From NCBI RefSeq assembly GCF_000226115.1, contig NC_016460.1:4464001-4528000 (forward strand): a stretch of DNA of 64,000 nt. Reading direction: 5' to 3'. The translations under genes were made by a program, and so were the position numbers. Positions 32,835 to 44,480 of the stretch are shown here, in pieces. The notes below the pieces were generated by a model. The model searched no databases. It was not told the origin of the DNA and saw nothing but the letters and a program-made list of their open reading frames with translations. Position 1 is the stretch's first letter. Each line of letters begins with the position of its first letter. Origin of the DNA: Thermothielavioides terrestris NRRL 8126. Lineage: Eukaryota; Ascomycota; Sordariomycetes; Sordariales; Chaetomiaceae.

Positions 32835-34436
32835 ATGTCTCTCCCGCAGACCTTCAGGAGGGCCGTCTTCACCTCGGTCGGATCCCGCCTCACCCTCGAG
32901 GATGCCCCCCTGAAAATGCCTGGAGCGAATGAGTTGCTCGTGAAGGTCGAGGCCTGCGGCGTGTGCCATTCGGACATCGCGGTGCAGAACAATGCCTTTG
33001 GAGCAGGTTTGTACGTGGTGTCTTGTGTGAGGTTTGGGGGACCACATGACCACGTGGCCCACCGACCTCGAGTTCACCCATCCACCCACCCCTCCACCAC
33101 CATCTCTGCCCACGATCATCACCATCATCATACATGCCATCACTCTTTTCCTGTGCCTGCATCCCACACGTCTTTGGGAGGGCATTGACCGTGGGTCGTC
33201 GTACTGACGAGGAGCGTTGCGCGCAGTCCCTTCACCCCGGGCCACGAGATCATCGGCCGTGTTGCTGCGGTAGGCGAGGGCGTGACGGCCTGGAAGGTGG
33301 GACAACGAGTTGGAGGGGGATGGCATGGTGGCCACGATGGTGAGTCCCACTGTCCTCATACGAGGCACAAGTAGGAGGGGGATCAATTTAGCCTCGCTGA
33401 CGCCGTGAACCTTGCACAGGGACCTGCCGCGCCTGCAAGAAGGGTCTCTTCCTGATGTGCGACAACGAGGCCACCAACGGCGCGACCAGGAACGGCGGAT
33501 GTAAGTCCATGATGAACCATTGCTCCGTTGCTCCCACAGCCGGCATCCCTGAGCGCTGACCGCCCGAGACAGACGCGGAATACGTCCTCATCCGGTCCGA
33601 GGCTGCCGTGCGGATTCCCGAGGACGTCGACGCGGCCAAATACGCGCCCCTGCTGTGCGCCGGCGTGACCCTGTTCAACTCGATGCGGCGCATGGACGTC
33701 AGCCCCGGCGAGACCGTGGCCGTGCAGGGGCTGGGCGGGCTCGGCCACCTGGGCATCCAGTACGCCAAGAGCTTCGGGTTCCGCGTCGTGGCGCTCTCAC
33801 GTGGCGCCGACAAGGAGCAGTTCGCGCGCCAGCTGGGCGCCCACGAGTACATCGACACGACCAAGGTCGACGTTGGTGAGGCGCTCCAGGCCCTCGGCGG
33901 CGCCGCGCTCATCGTCTCGACTGCCCCCAACGCGGAGCAGCTGTCCAAGCTACTGACTGGCCTGGGTCCCAACGGGAAGCTGCTAAGCCTGGCTAGTAAG
34001 CGCAGAGCGTGTTTCCTTCGTGCTTCGCCTTGAAGCGTGACGGGCTGACGCTGCGGCAAACAGTCGCGGGAGATGTGACCTTCAACACCTACCTGATGGT
34101 CAGTTGCCCTTGCTGAACACCGAGGCCTCGTCCGGGAATGAAACGCGCGGTCTTTTCTGACTCTTTTTCCGTCGCAGGTTAAGAAGGGCCTGTCGGTCCA
34201 CGCATGGCCAGCTGGAGACGCAACCGACATCGAGGAGACCATCCAGTTCTCGAAGCTGCAGGACGTCCAGTGCTTGGTCCAGACCTATCCTCTCGAGAAA
34301 GCGAACGAGGCTTACGGTAAGATGATGATTCGTTCCGGCGATAACCCTGTCCCCTAGCAGCCACTGACACCAAGTCCCCGCAGAGGCGATGCTCAACGGG
34401 ACGGTGCGCTTCAGAGCCGTCATCACCATGGAGTAG
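32835..34436 (+). CDS. zinc-dependent alcohol dehydrogenase (MDR family)
   Basis: Seven exons: join(32835..33010,33227..33339,33420..33500,33573..33995,34064..34098,34178..34316,34384..34436), 339 aa. Catalytic-zinc motifs are CGVCHSDI and PFTPGHEIIGRV, with a third ligand in LLCAGVT. The structural-zinc loop reads HDGTCRACKKGLFLMC, so the first of the four usual cysteines is Asp. The Rossmann motif GLGGLGHLGIQYAKSFG binds NAD(P), and LSRGADKEQFARQLGAHEYI follows. The C-terminal exons give VAGDVTFNTYLM, KKGLSVHAWPAGDATDIEET and NGTVRFRAVITME. Intron 1 is 216 nt because it contains a 145-bp mobile element; the other introns are 55-85 nt. Likely a cytosolic NADP-dependent aldehyde/alcohol oxidoreductase; the substrate is unknown. 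Confidence 0.9.
33020..33174 (+). mobile_element. 145-bp element inside ADH intron 1
   Basis: Positions 33025-33169 (GTGTGAGG..CATCCCACAC) match, in inverse orientation, the intergenic copy at 3900-4044. The direct repeat GTCTT sits on both sides (33020-33024 and 33170-33174). The ends are short inverted repeats (GTGTGAGG and, read from the other end, GTGTGGGATG). Without the element and one GTCTT the intron would be 66 nt, like its neighbours, and would keep donor GTACGT, branch site TACTGAC and acceptor GCGCAG, none of which is supplied by the element. Confidence 0.7.
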
Positions 34437-37400
34437 GAGCCACAGGAGCTGGCCTTGCCCTCGGCTCCGGCCTCAGAGGTTCTGCGTGCCGGAGCACCAA
34501 CACCCAACACAAGAACCCGAGGTGTCGTGGCATGTCAGTCAGCGCCCGTTTTGGGGCGTCTGTGTTTTCGGCGTCTGTGTTTTCTTGTGCGGTGGTCCAG
34601 TGTTGCCCTATGTAAGGGACGTTGGTCCAGAAATCAGCCAGTCAAATAGCAGTTGCAATGTAAGGCCCTTCCCAAAGGGAGATGCGTAGGCCGTTTGCGA
34701 GACGCTTGTTGTAGTTAACCCATCCACGAAGCGCCGGGTTCGCTTGATTGAATGATGCTTCGTTTGATGCTGTTTCTTCTTAGGAGGTTCAATGTTTCAA
34801 CTTTAATTACCTTTCAAAGATATTCCTCGAGGATGTCAAGTCTCTAATCCGCTTGCTTCCCAGTGAAGCTGAGGACGACAATGGCAATGCCTGAAACCTT
34901 CCAATACCTATTTCACCGACATTGTCGAGCAGCCGCTGGAATAGAAAAATTCCTGCCGCACAAGGCCGCAAAGGCAGAGGAGGTGTTGGTGCCGGATAGT
35001 GCCGGTTCCCCGGTGGGTGGAGACCCGGGCCGCTTCTCGGCATTTCCAGCTCCAGGGACCTCCAGACCCTCGACCGAGCAAGTTGAAGCAGCATGGCGCA
35101 ACGACGAGGATGAGAGTTTCGCACTTATTGTAGAACGCATGCTTTGGCGCCGTTTGATGGGCAGCGCCGTCCTCGTTGACGTGGAGGAGACGAGCAAAAC
35201 AACAGATCAAAAAGCGACAAGAATGCCGGATGCCACCCCAAGGCGACGCCACTCTCAACCAACTCCTCTCGTGCCTCCTGGTCCGTGGACCCAGCGGCCT
35301 CGCGGAGTCCTAGTCCTGCAGTCTCAGTCATGACATCCCGGCATCGGACCCAGCAAAAGTCGGTGTGAGCTCTGGCAGGGAGTCGCATTGCGTCTTGCTT
35401 CCGGGGCTGCTGAGAACAAAAAGAAGTTGAGTTGGTGGTTGCTGACTACGCAACCGCAGAGTGGTTACAGTAACGAGGTTCACACACCTCACAGCAAGCC
35501 TCCAAATCTCGTGCGCTGACGTCATGGCGCACAGTTCCGGCTTTTGTCTGCAGATTGCCGAGCTTGGCTCGCCCCCCCACCTTGCCCTTTGTGCGAGGAC
35601 AGTCGAGGGTCGTTGTCAGCGTCAGGTTTTGTGCGTGTGCCTACCGTGGAGACAATGGCGTCTGGACTCGGCACGAGCCAAACACAACTGCTGCGGCTGG
35701 TTCGGATCGGATGCGCCTAAAAAAAGAACTTGAGAGAAAAAAAAAAAAAATCGGTCGTCGTCAAAGACCGACCGTGTCATGCGTGCAAACGGGGATCTCC
35801 CCGCAATGAACCAACTGGCGCAGGTCTGAGGGCCTGGCCCTCGGGGCGCGCGGATAGGGTCGGATGCTTGGGGAGATTCCGCTTCCAACAATGAGGGAGC
35901 CACCGTAGAGTAGCAATTGAAACGTCGTCATTCGCCCCCGAAGTTTATGGCCTGCGCTGCACTCATCGGATGACGGAGATTGTGCTTGACCGTTGTTGCT
36001 GGGCCTCAAAGCCGCGCGTGCGACCAGGGTTTTGGCGCGCGGCCGGATGGAGAAGCCAGCCGGCGCTTGTGCTCGTTTGCGGCACAGCTGTTAGGTGTTC
36101 GGGGTTGCTCAGGTTTCTACAGGCCAACAGAGGACAGATCATGGCCGCTCAGTTGACTTGAACAGAAAGCGCTTCCGAGTTGGCGGCAAATTGAGTTCTT
36201 GCCAATTGCAGAGAGCCCAGAAAGGCGACAAAGGAACCTGGAAGGTTCGACTGGACCAACAGTCATGCCACGGGTGGTGATTGGTCCTGGCTGTTTCCCC
36301 ACCGCGCCGCTGCCAACTTTGCTGGAGACCCGAGTCTGGAGTGCAGGGAGTGCAGGGGTCCGCTGTCAAGAATACATCATACCTTCAGTCCGCTGCAGAT
36401 CGTGGCATCTGACCCGGGAGAGTGACGACCTCGACAAGCTTTCCCAGGCGGCCCCGACGCAGCGCCTCCGGCCCATCTCTCAATTGCATCCCGTCATGAC
36501 GGCTTGGGTATTTTCTCTGTTCTGCACCGTTTTGCCTGCCTCACTGGCTTGCGAGGAAGATTATTAGCCCAGCTTAGGGTCCGGCCGCTGCCTTTCCTGT
36601 CAGTGCTGCACCAAGCGCACCAAACTCTCCCCTTCGCACCGCTCAAACCTCCCAGACATCACTGTCCGTGGGTTTGCACGACGACGCCGGTTCCGTTTCG
36701 CTCTTCGGACTCCAAGTGCGCTCTGCGCTCGCCCTTGCTGGCGACGCCCATCTGTGTGTAGCCTGCTTGAGACAGCTCAGATCAGTTCCTCTCCTCCCGC
36801 ATCGAGTCGGCACAGCAAGACGACCCCACCACGCTCCCCGACGCATTTCGGCCTCATCAGTGCGCTGCTCTTACAAAAGGTGGCCGCCGGGGACGGGACA
36901 CATTCTCAGACGAGCCAGACCGCAACATTCCAGGCCTCCCTCTCCTCTTTGCTCTGAGCTCAGCGCTTCATCGCTTTGAGACTCGTCGGTGGTCCCTGCG
37001 GGACATGACAAAGCCACCCACGCAGTGCTGACGAGCCGGCCGGGAACAAAACACCACAGAGCAGTCCACTGGTAATAATGCGCGCCTTATGATTTTGGTG
37101 CCATAGGTAAGGTATGTGCGTGCTCTCCATTTCCGTTCCGCATCCGTCTGTACCCTTTTACCCTTCCCCTCCCCCCATTGCGCTCGTACGATGGACAATT
37201 CGTCCGAACCGTCCCAATTGTTGCTTTCCCCGTAACACCCCGCACCCTTGTGCCGAGTCCCTCTTGTCACGCATCACCCGTCACGCAACCTGCCACTCCC
37301 CAGTCACCGCCGCCTCGACCCAGCCGGTGCAAAAGGCATCATGCCTGTCGGTCATGGCGCGGCCTCTGGAACATCGCCGGTCTAACCCACACAAGTGCCG

Positions 37401-37702
37401 TGCACCCCAATGGCGGGCCGGCGCATTGCACCTCCTCTCTCGCCAGCATCATGCGGTCGCCGCCCAGACGCTCCAGCCCCTCTCTGCCTTTAGCGTCGCC
37501 TCCGGGCTCGGCCTGTTCGACATTGAAAATATCCCGAGCGCGTTCATGCCCGGTTGCTGTGTGTTGCGCGCCCGTCCTCCTCCTGCCTTCAGCCAATCTC
37601 TTTTCCTACCAGTCGTGTGACCCATCCCTTCGTCCCGTTTTCGTTCTCTGTCCGTGATGCGGACATGCCCGCTCTTGGCCCCACCCAGCCCGCGTTGCCC
37701 AA
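34437..37702. other. 3.3-kb region without supported genes
   Basis: Several small open frames exist on both strands (for example plus 34863-35333 and minus 34908-35258), but they lack domains and do not start at well-placed ATGs. The right part, about 36500-37702, is C/T rich and is probably the promoter and 5' leader of the arrestin gene. Confidence 0.45.
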
Positions 37703-40700
37703 ATGCCCGTGCCATCGGGAACCCGTTCTAACCGGCCGGCCGTGTCGCATGCAGGTCCGGAACACGACCGACTGCGTCCCCAGCCCTATTTCGAGTCCGC
37801 CCACGGCTCCGTCTACTACTCGCCGCAACGTCCGGCCAACCGCCGGCGCCGGCCCACCTCCGGGAACTTCCCGGCCCCGCTGATCGAACCCCGCCAGCGC
37901 CGTCCGCACTCCATCCACATCATCTCCTACCCACCCGGCTTCGTGCCCCGCGAGTTGCGACCGGAGTCGCCGGAATCGGCCAGAAAGAAGTCGGAAAAGC
38001 GGGAGAAGCGAGAGAAGAAGGAAGCCGAGAAGCGGGAAGCCAAGGAGCGGAAGAAGCAGGAAAAGGCGCGGAGGAGGGCGGAGAAGGAACGGAGCGAGAG
38101 GCAAGAGAAGAGGCGGTCCCTCCGGTCCCTGCCGCCGGCCGGCGAAAGGGTCACCAGGGTCCTGGGCAAGATCTTCGCCGCCTTGTCCATCACGCCGAAA
38201 CCGTCGCCCGCCGTCTCTGCGACCCCCCCTCTCAGGGACCGGTCTCGCCCATCTAGTTTCATCAGCTTCGCCAGGCGATTCTCCTGGTTCGAACCGACCT
38301 TGGCTGAACCGATACTCGTCGCCGAGGAGCCAGTTGCCGAGCCGCCCAACATGACCGGCGGCGCTACTGTTGCCCGTCCCACGATCCCGACCGTGGTGCC
38401 TCCGCAGAACCGCAACAGTATCATGTCGATACGGTCTGCCAAGACGATGATGAGCTCTTCCGTCTCCGAAGTTCAGAAACCAGTCGCGTCGGGCAGCGGC
38501 CTGACGTGCTCCATCCTGTTGGCCGAACCCAACGTCTTCCTGACCGGGTTTGACCACGACCACCACTCACGACGCGGAGGCCAAGCCACGAGCGCCCTGC
38601 TCCGGGGTAAGCTGCAGCTGAACGTGTCCAAAAACGTCAAGATCAAGTCGGTGACCCTGCGGCTCGTTGGGAAGGCAAGGACAGAGTGGCCCGAGGGCAT
38701 CCCGCCCGCCAAAACAGAGTTCTCCGAAGAGCAGACCCTGCGCACCCAGTCCTTGGTCTTCTTCCACGCCATGCATCAGAGCATGTGGGATACCGAGTAC
38801 GGCAGCCAGTGCAGCTACACGCACAAGAGGAGCGCGCTGCAACCCACCGCCTCCAGCGGATCTCTGCACCTCCTGGGTAGGGGCCGCAGCAGCAACTTGA
38901 CCGCCAAAGAGCTCCAGCGGCTCTCCCTGCGGTCTGTGAACTCCCGAAGCTTCGGCAAGGGTGATTCGCCCCACATCAACCAGGTCCAGGCGAAGGGCTA
39001 CAAGGTGTTCCGCCCGGGCACCTACGAGTACACCTTCGAGCTCCCCATCGACCACAACCAGCTCGAGACGACGAAGCTCCCGTACGGCTCGGTACGGTGG
39101 GATCTCGAGACCACGGTCGAGCGCGCCGGCGCCTTCAAGCCCAACCTCCACGGCTCGAGAGAGGTGTCCATCGTCCGCCTCCCGGACCAGATGTCGCTCG
39201 AGACCGTTGAGCCGATCTCGATCAGCCGTACCTGGGAGGACCAGCTCCACTACGACATTGTCATCTCGGGCAAGAGCTTCCCCATCGGCGGCAAGATCCC
39301 CATTGCCTTCAAGCTCACGCCGCTTGCCAAGGTTCAGATTCACAAGCTCAAGGTGTTTGTGACGGAGAACATCGAGTACTGGACCAATGATCGCCATGTG
39401 ACCCGCAAAGATGCAGGCCGCAAGCTCCTGCTGCTCGAGAAGACGGCAGGGAAGCCGCTGGACCAGAAGTTCGCCGGCAGCGAGATCCGCGTGCTCAGCG
39501 GTGGCGAATTGGACCCCGACCAGCGCGAGGAAGCCCGGCGGACGGCGATCCACCGCAGGATCCGGGAGGCGGCCAGGACCCGAGGGAGTCCCGAGCCCTT
39601 GCCGGAACCCAGCGAAAACCTCCTGGGCGACCTCGATCTTGGGTTGGAGAGCTTCTGGGGAAGCACCGAGATGGAGATGAACGTGCAGCTTCCGACATGC
39701 GAAGCGATGGCCCGCGACAAGTCGCTGCGGCTGCATCCGGATTGCAGCTGGAAGAATGTGAATGTGTATCACTGGATCAAGGTTAGTGCGCAAACGAGGC
39801 AGGCTGCAAGCGAATAACCAGGACTGACCGCAGGCAGATCGTCATGCGCATCTCTCGGGTAGATCCAGAAGACCCCGCCGGGAAGCGCCGCCGGCACTTC
39901 GAGATAAGCATCGACAGTCCGTTTACGGCGCTCAACTGCCGCGCCACGCAGGCAAACACGTCCTTGCCACGGTATTGCGGCGGTGAGTGGCCGATTCCGG
40001 AGCAGCGACAGCAAATGTCGTGCGGGTGCCCGGATGCCCAAGCGCTCGATCCGAGCTTGTCGGGTGCAGCCGGGTCGCTCGCCATGGTCGAGGAGGACCT
40101 CCTAAGTCTCAGCGGCCGCCGGCTGCGTCTCGACCCGCCCGGCCTTCCTAGCGTGCCCCAGGCGGCGCATCTCCAGCCGGCCGACAGACTCGACGCCAGG
40201 CAGGGCACTTCCTCCAACCCGCCGAGACTAGAGACGTCGTCTCTCACCCCTGGCGAACAAGACCGGCCGATCCATCTCCTCCGGCGGCCATCGCACAACC
40301 CGCCTGCCTTCGACGCCGACGACCCGCCGCCCCCGCTGCTCACGCCGCTGCTCACGCCGCCGCCCCGGTACGACCTCATCGTCGGCACGCCGAGCGTCGA
40401 CGGCCTGGCGGACTACTTCAGCCGGCTCGCGGCCTACGAGGGCATGTGTGTCGCAGGCGGAGCGAACGGAAACAGCCACACCGAGGACGCGGACGCGGAC
40501 GCGGACAACAGCGACGCCAGCACCACCGGCCCGGGCACCGACACGGGTATCAGCACCGAGCCCACGTCGACCTCCGCCGCGGGGCAGTCGGCCCCGCTCG
40601 ATGACGTCGACCCGTTCAGCCGGATCCGGCTGCCTGCCTGCAGCCCCGCCGGCGGCGGAGCAGCAGGAGGAGGAGGCGGAGGAGGAGGAGAAGGAGGAGG

Positions 40701-40938
40701 AGAAGCAGAAGCAGAGACAGAGAGTGGAGCCCCCCCAGTGGCGGACGACGACGCATCCTCGGCGTCGGATAGTGCCGACGACGACGGCGTGCGGCCGCAC
40801 CGCCGGGGCAGGGTCAACGTGGCAAATCCCAGGACGCCAGGCGGCCGGCTGGTGCCGAGCAGGAGCTTGGAGCTGGAGCGGCCTGCGGTGAGGCTGGATA
40901 TGGCTGCTGTGTTGAGGCGGCGGAATCACGAGGGGTAG
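37703..40938 (+). CDS. alpha-arrestin with PPxY motif
   Basis: Two exons: join(37703..39781,39838..40938), 1059 aa. A Lys/Glu/Arg-rich helix (KKSEKREKREKKEAEKREAK) spans ~93-150. Arrestin_N begins about residue 263 (SGLTCSILLAEPNVFLTGF) and contains KGYKVFRPGTYEYTFELPID; Arrestin_C begins about 505 (SISRTWEDQLHYDIVISGK) and ends around KNVNVYHWIKIVMRISR, where the 56-nt intron falls. The long C-terminal tail holds LTPPPRYD near residue 866, a PPxY ligand for WW domains of a Rsp5/NEDD4-type ubiquitin ligase, and a Gly/Glu low-complexity stretch. Role by family: adaptor that directs ubiquitination and endocytosis of plasma-membrane transporters. The particular subtype (CreD, Aly or other) cannot be fixed from sequence alone. 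Confidence 0.88.
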
Positions 40939-42176
40939 AGTGGGGGAGCGAGGAGAGATTGCATTCACAAAAGTGGCGTTTGGTCTTTACTGTCGTTCGT
41001 GTTCAGGTTTTGGGGCTGCGTGACATGACAAGGCATCAATCAGGGGTGATGAATATGAGGCTATGAACAACGGGCAACGGACAACGTGCAGCGGACAACG
41101 GGCAACGGAGTTTGGACTCGCATCACCTATAGACGGACGGATGGGGAATGAATGACCGCATGTTCAGGGGAAGACTGACGAACGGGATAGGACGCACAGG
41201 CAAGCAGGCAAGGAACTCACTCCATGCACGAGCAGGGTCTGGTGATGGAGGCGTTGATGGAGCCACGAAACCGCATCGGACGGGGGGCAGGCGCATTTGC
41301 ATCAGAGAGGCATACGGCTTGGCTGGCATCTGTGATTTACGACCCCATGTATATAGCGTATACAGTGGGTGACACGCCGATATATACCCCCCTTCAACGT
41401 TCTTACACACTCGCACCATTTTTTGAAGCTCAGTGTACTGCCAACTCTGGCTCGCGGGGTTGATGTTGTCGCGCTGACAGCGAGAAGAGCAACCCTCTCT
41501 CGGGTCTTAGCTAAGACGGAGACGGCGACGAGACGAGACGAGAAGATGGCATGTTAGCAAAACTCAACCACCCCTGTGCAGATGAGGATACCTTGACTCC
41601 GAGCATGGACGGGTTGCCGAGTGGCCGGCCACCGCTCTGCGCCGGCCCGGGAGCTTGGGACCGCTGCTCTGCCCAGAGCGTACCTCTTCCACCCAGGCAG
41701 GATGAAATGGATGCGGCCGACGCCGGTTGGCGCGTGCATTGCTCCATGCCCGGAACCAGACAAGATATGCCACTCTTGAAACTGCATTATATTGAGATCT
41801 GGCGTGACCCAAGCCCGCTTCTGCCCAGTCTCATCTCCCCACCTCCCCGTGCCCAAGTCCATGACCATGCCGAGTGCACAAAGCGCAGGTGAAATAACTC
41901 CCAGCCCGTCTGTAAAATCAGAATGCAGCCCGCCATGTATGCCCTTTTCCGTCTGCCCGAACGCCCGTGGCCCTAAAATGCCCTGTCTCGATGGGTCATG
42001 ATACAATGAGCGAGACCACAGAACAGCCAACCCAAAATCAAGATTCCTCAAACGCCAAAACTATGCATATGCATCGCGGCTGACGTGCCGGCTCACTAAT
42101 GGTACAAACTGAGAAAGAAGAACGGAAAATGTCGCGGCGCGGACGGCGACGCCACATTGGAGGGACTTCTTGAGTC
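40939..42176. other. convergent intergenic region
   Basis: This lies between the 3' ends of the arrestin and cyclin genes. A short tandem GGGCAACGGA/GGACAACG-type repeat lies at about 41066-41110. No gene is supported. Confidence 0.5.
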
Positions 42177-44480
42177 CTAATATTGCCCCGGATAAGGCAG
42201 GGCAGGCTGCGTCTGAGGACGTGACTGGTATGGGGCCCTCTGTTGATGGGTAAGCGGATGTGGATGCGGATCCGGAAGCATCTGCGAGACAGGCGGCTGG
42301 TAAGGAGCCTGAGGAATGGAATACTGAGGAGCGCTCGGCGCCGGCCCCGACCGGTGGACGCTCTCGAGGAACTCGGGGACAATGCCGGTGCGGTACTCGT
42401 TCCGCTTCCCGAGGGGCTGATAGTGCATTTGGTTGGGCAGCACCGGGTTCGGCAGGTGGTACCGCTGCAGGAAGGCCGAGGGCGGAGGGTAGAGGAGCGT
42501 GTTGACATGCCGCACTGGCTTGTACGGACTGTTGCGCTGCTGGAGATATATGGAGGGCGAGTGCGAGATCGGCGTATGCAAGCCGCTCGTGGCGCCGGAA
42601 CCGTTCATCGGGGTGGCCATGACGATCGGGGACGAGCCCGGGTAGGCGCCCAAGGCGCTCTGAGGTGACAAGCGTTTCGTCGGGGTGCCGAACGTCATCG
42701 GAGGGAAGTTGCTCGTCGGGGTGGTCGATGTCCCGCAGGTGGCCGGGGTAGGTTGGGAAGGTGCGTAGGTTGTGACGGGGAAGACCATAGACATTGCTCG
42801 GACGCCCGATGCGAGCGGCGGCAGCGACAAGGCGGCGGCTTGGGGCGCGGTGTACCCGGCAGGCCCGAGGGGCTGAGACTGCGGGATGGCAAGCTCGGCA
42901 GCCTGAGCGGTGTTCAGTGTCAAAGTCGGGACCAGCTGGCGACCTTGATCTGGCGCAAGTGTCGGACGCGTTTGCAGAGGGCCGGCGCCGGAGCGCGGGA
43001 AGCCGGGTAGTGCTTGCACCGCAGTTGCATGATGCTGAAGCGTCGATTGTGACGTAAGCGGCCCGGTCGACTGCCCCGTTCCGACCGGCACCTGGCTCAG
43101 GCGCTTTGCGGGGGGTTCGGCCGAAGCTTCGTCGGGGAATCCCCGCTTCCGCGAGGGAAGGTGTTCGGTCTTCAGCGCCGGCGGGGAGGCTGCATTGCTT
43201 CCGCCGCCGTACGACGGCATCCATGCGCGGGCATCGTTGGCCAACGGCGCAAGGTTGGGCGACTGGAGGGCGCAAGATTGAGAGGCCGAGTGCAGGCCGG
43301 GGGTCAGCGGCACGGTGGGCGATTGCAGCGGTGACACCCCGTTCCGGTGAGTGGGCGAAGGAATCAAGAGTGGAGAAGGCGAGGGTGAGACGGCATGTCG
43401 GGCCAGCTCCAAGTAGGACCAAAACCTCGTCAGTCGGTCAAGCCACTGTTCCCACTCCTCGGCCGACACCAGGAGGCTGTACCGCATGTTACTCAGAAAT
43501 TCGACCTCCATCACGTGGATCTCGTTGACCGAGATGCACGACACGTCGGCCCAGGTCTTGTTCGTGTAGGTGTTATCGTCCAGGAACTTGTTGCCAAGCA
43601 TCAGTGCCACCGTGAGCAGGCGGTACTCGCTCCCCGAGCGGCCCTTGACGGTGGGGTTCGCCTTCTTCAGCCGGTAAATGTAGAGCAGCGCCAGTATGAC
43701 CACATTCTGAGTGACCTGGGTCGTATTCAGGATGCTGGAGACCCACTTCTTGAAATGTTGGCTGGCGACGGCAGCGGGCGCAGGCGCTTGGATCGACGTG
43801 CCAGGGCCCGCGCTTTCGACCTTCTCCAGCAGCCTGGTCGACTCGAACCAGAATAGGGCCGCCACGTCGGCCATGAAATCGGATATGCTCCCGCCTCTTG
43901 GGCTGATGCGCTCCGGTATGCTCATGCTGTGGTGCGTCATCTTGGCATCGGCGGTGTTCTGCTCACCGTCGGCCGGAGAGCTTCCTGTCGCGGGTGTGAG
44001 TTGTTTGGGTTGCCGCAGGTTGGCCTCCTCGCGTTGTTGCGGGTATTCTTCTGGCGCCGCCGCCAGGCCCGCCTCCGGGTGCAGCGAGCTCGGCTGGGCC
44101 GCAGGTCGGTATCCTGCCGAAGCCGACCCTCTGGTCTGCGGTGGTTGGTGGGGAGGAAGGGCGGTGCATCGCGAGATCGGATGGAGAAGCTGCTCGTTTG
44201 GGAGCGGACGCTCGTGTAAGACTGGCCGGCGCCGGTCGGACTGCGGCATCGTCGGTGGTGCGTAGACGGAAGAGGGAGGGAGAAGATAGCTTTCGCAAGA
44301 TTGCAGGTGCGGCACCTCGTATGCGGTCCCCATAATCTCGTCGCCCGGCGGCGTGCAGACGCCGGGCAGATGAGGAAAAGTGTTGGCGAAGGTGGCTCGA
44401 TCGCACGTCGAAGGAGACGCGGGCGAGGGAGGCCGATGGAGACGGTGGTGGGGATTGTTTCGAAGCGCGGCCGTATACAT
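42177..44480 (-). CDS. Pho80/Pcl-type cyclin (Clg1-like)
   Basis: A single-exon frame of 767 aa, taking the first ATG-coded Met (MYTAALRNNPHH); the frame is open further upstream but has no ATG. The cyclin core lies about residues 243-350: FKKWVSSILNTTQVTQNVVI, LALLYIYRLKKANPTVKG, the strongly conserved RLLTVALMLGNKFLDDNTYT, NKTWADVSCISVNEIHVMEV and FLSNMRYSLLVSAEEWEQW. This is the PHO80/PCL family pattern, binding a Pho85-type kinase. Long Pro/Ser/Thr-rich flanks on both sides include many S/T-P sites and TPTKRLSPQ, likely CDK targets. S. cerevisiae Clg1 has similar architecture. Expected role: nutrient or morphogenesis signalling through a Pho85-like CDK. Confidence 0.85.
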   Translation of the reverse strand: MYTAALRNNPHHRLHRPPSPASPSTCDRATFANTFPHLPGVCTPPGDEIMGTAYEVPHLQSCESYLLPPSSVYAPPTMPQSDRRRPVLHERPLPNEQLLHPISRCTALPPHQPPQTRGSASAGYRPAAQPSSLHPEAGLAAAPEEYPQQREEANLRQPKQLTPATGSSPADGEQNTADAKMTHHSMSIPERISPRGGSISDFMADVAALFWFESTRLLEKVESAGPGTSIQAPAPAAVASQHFKKWVSSILNTTQVTQNVVILALLYIYRLKKANPTVKGRSGSEYRLLTVALMLGNKFLDDNTYTNKTWADVSCISVNEIHVMEVEFLSNMRYSLLVSAEEWEQWLDRLTRFWSYLELARHAVSPSPSPLLIPSPTHRNGVSPLQSPTVPLTPGLHSASQSCALQSPNLAPLANDARAWMPSYGGGSNAASPPALKTEHLPSRKRGFPDEASAEPPAKRLSQVPVGTGQSTGPLTSQSTLQHHATAVQALPGFPRSGAGPLQTRPTLAPDQGRQLVPTLTLNTAQAAELAIPQSQPLGPAGYTAPQAAALSLPPLASGVRAMSMVFPVTTYAPSQPTPATCGTSTTPTSNFPPMTFGTPTKRLSPQSALGAYPGSSPIVMATPMNGSGATSGLHTPISHSPSIYLQQRNSPYKPVRHVNTLLYPPPSAFLQRYHLPNPVLPNQMHYQPLGKRNEYRTGIVPEFLESVHRSGPAPSAPQYSIPQAPYQPPVSQMLPDPHPHPLTHQQRAPYQSRPQTQPALPYPGQY

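Noticed and set aside
38567..39793. 408-codon minus-strand frame opposite the arrestin gene
   Set aside because: Codon-bias shadow; the plus strand has clear arrestin motifs.
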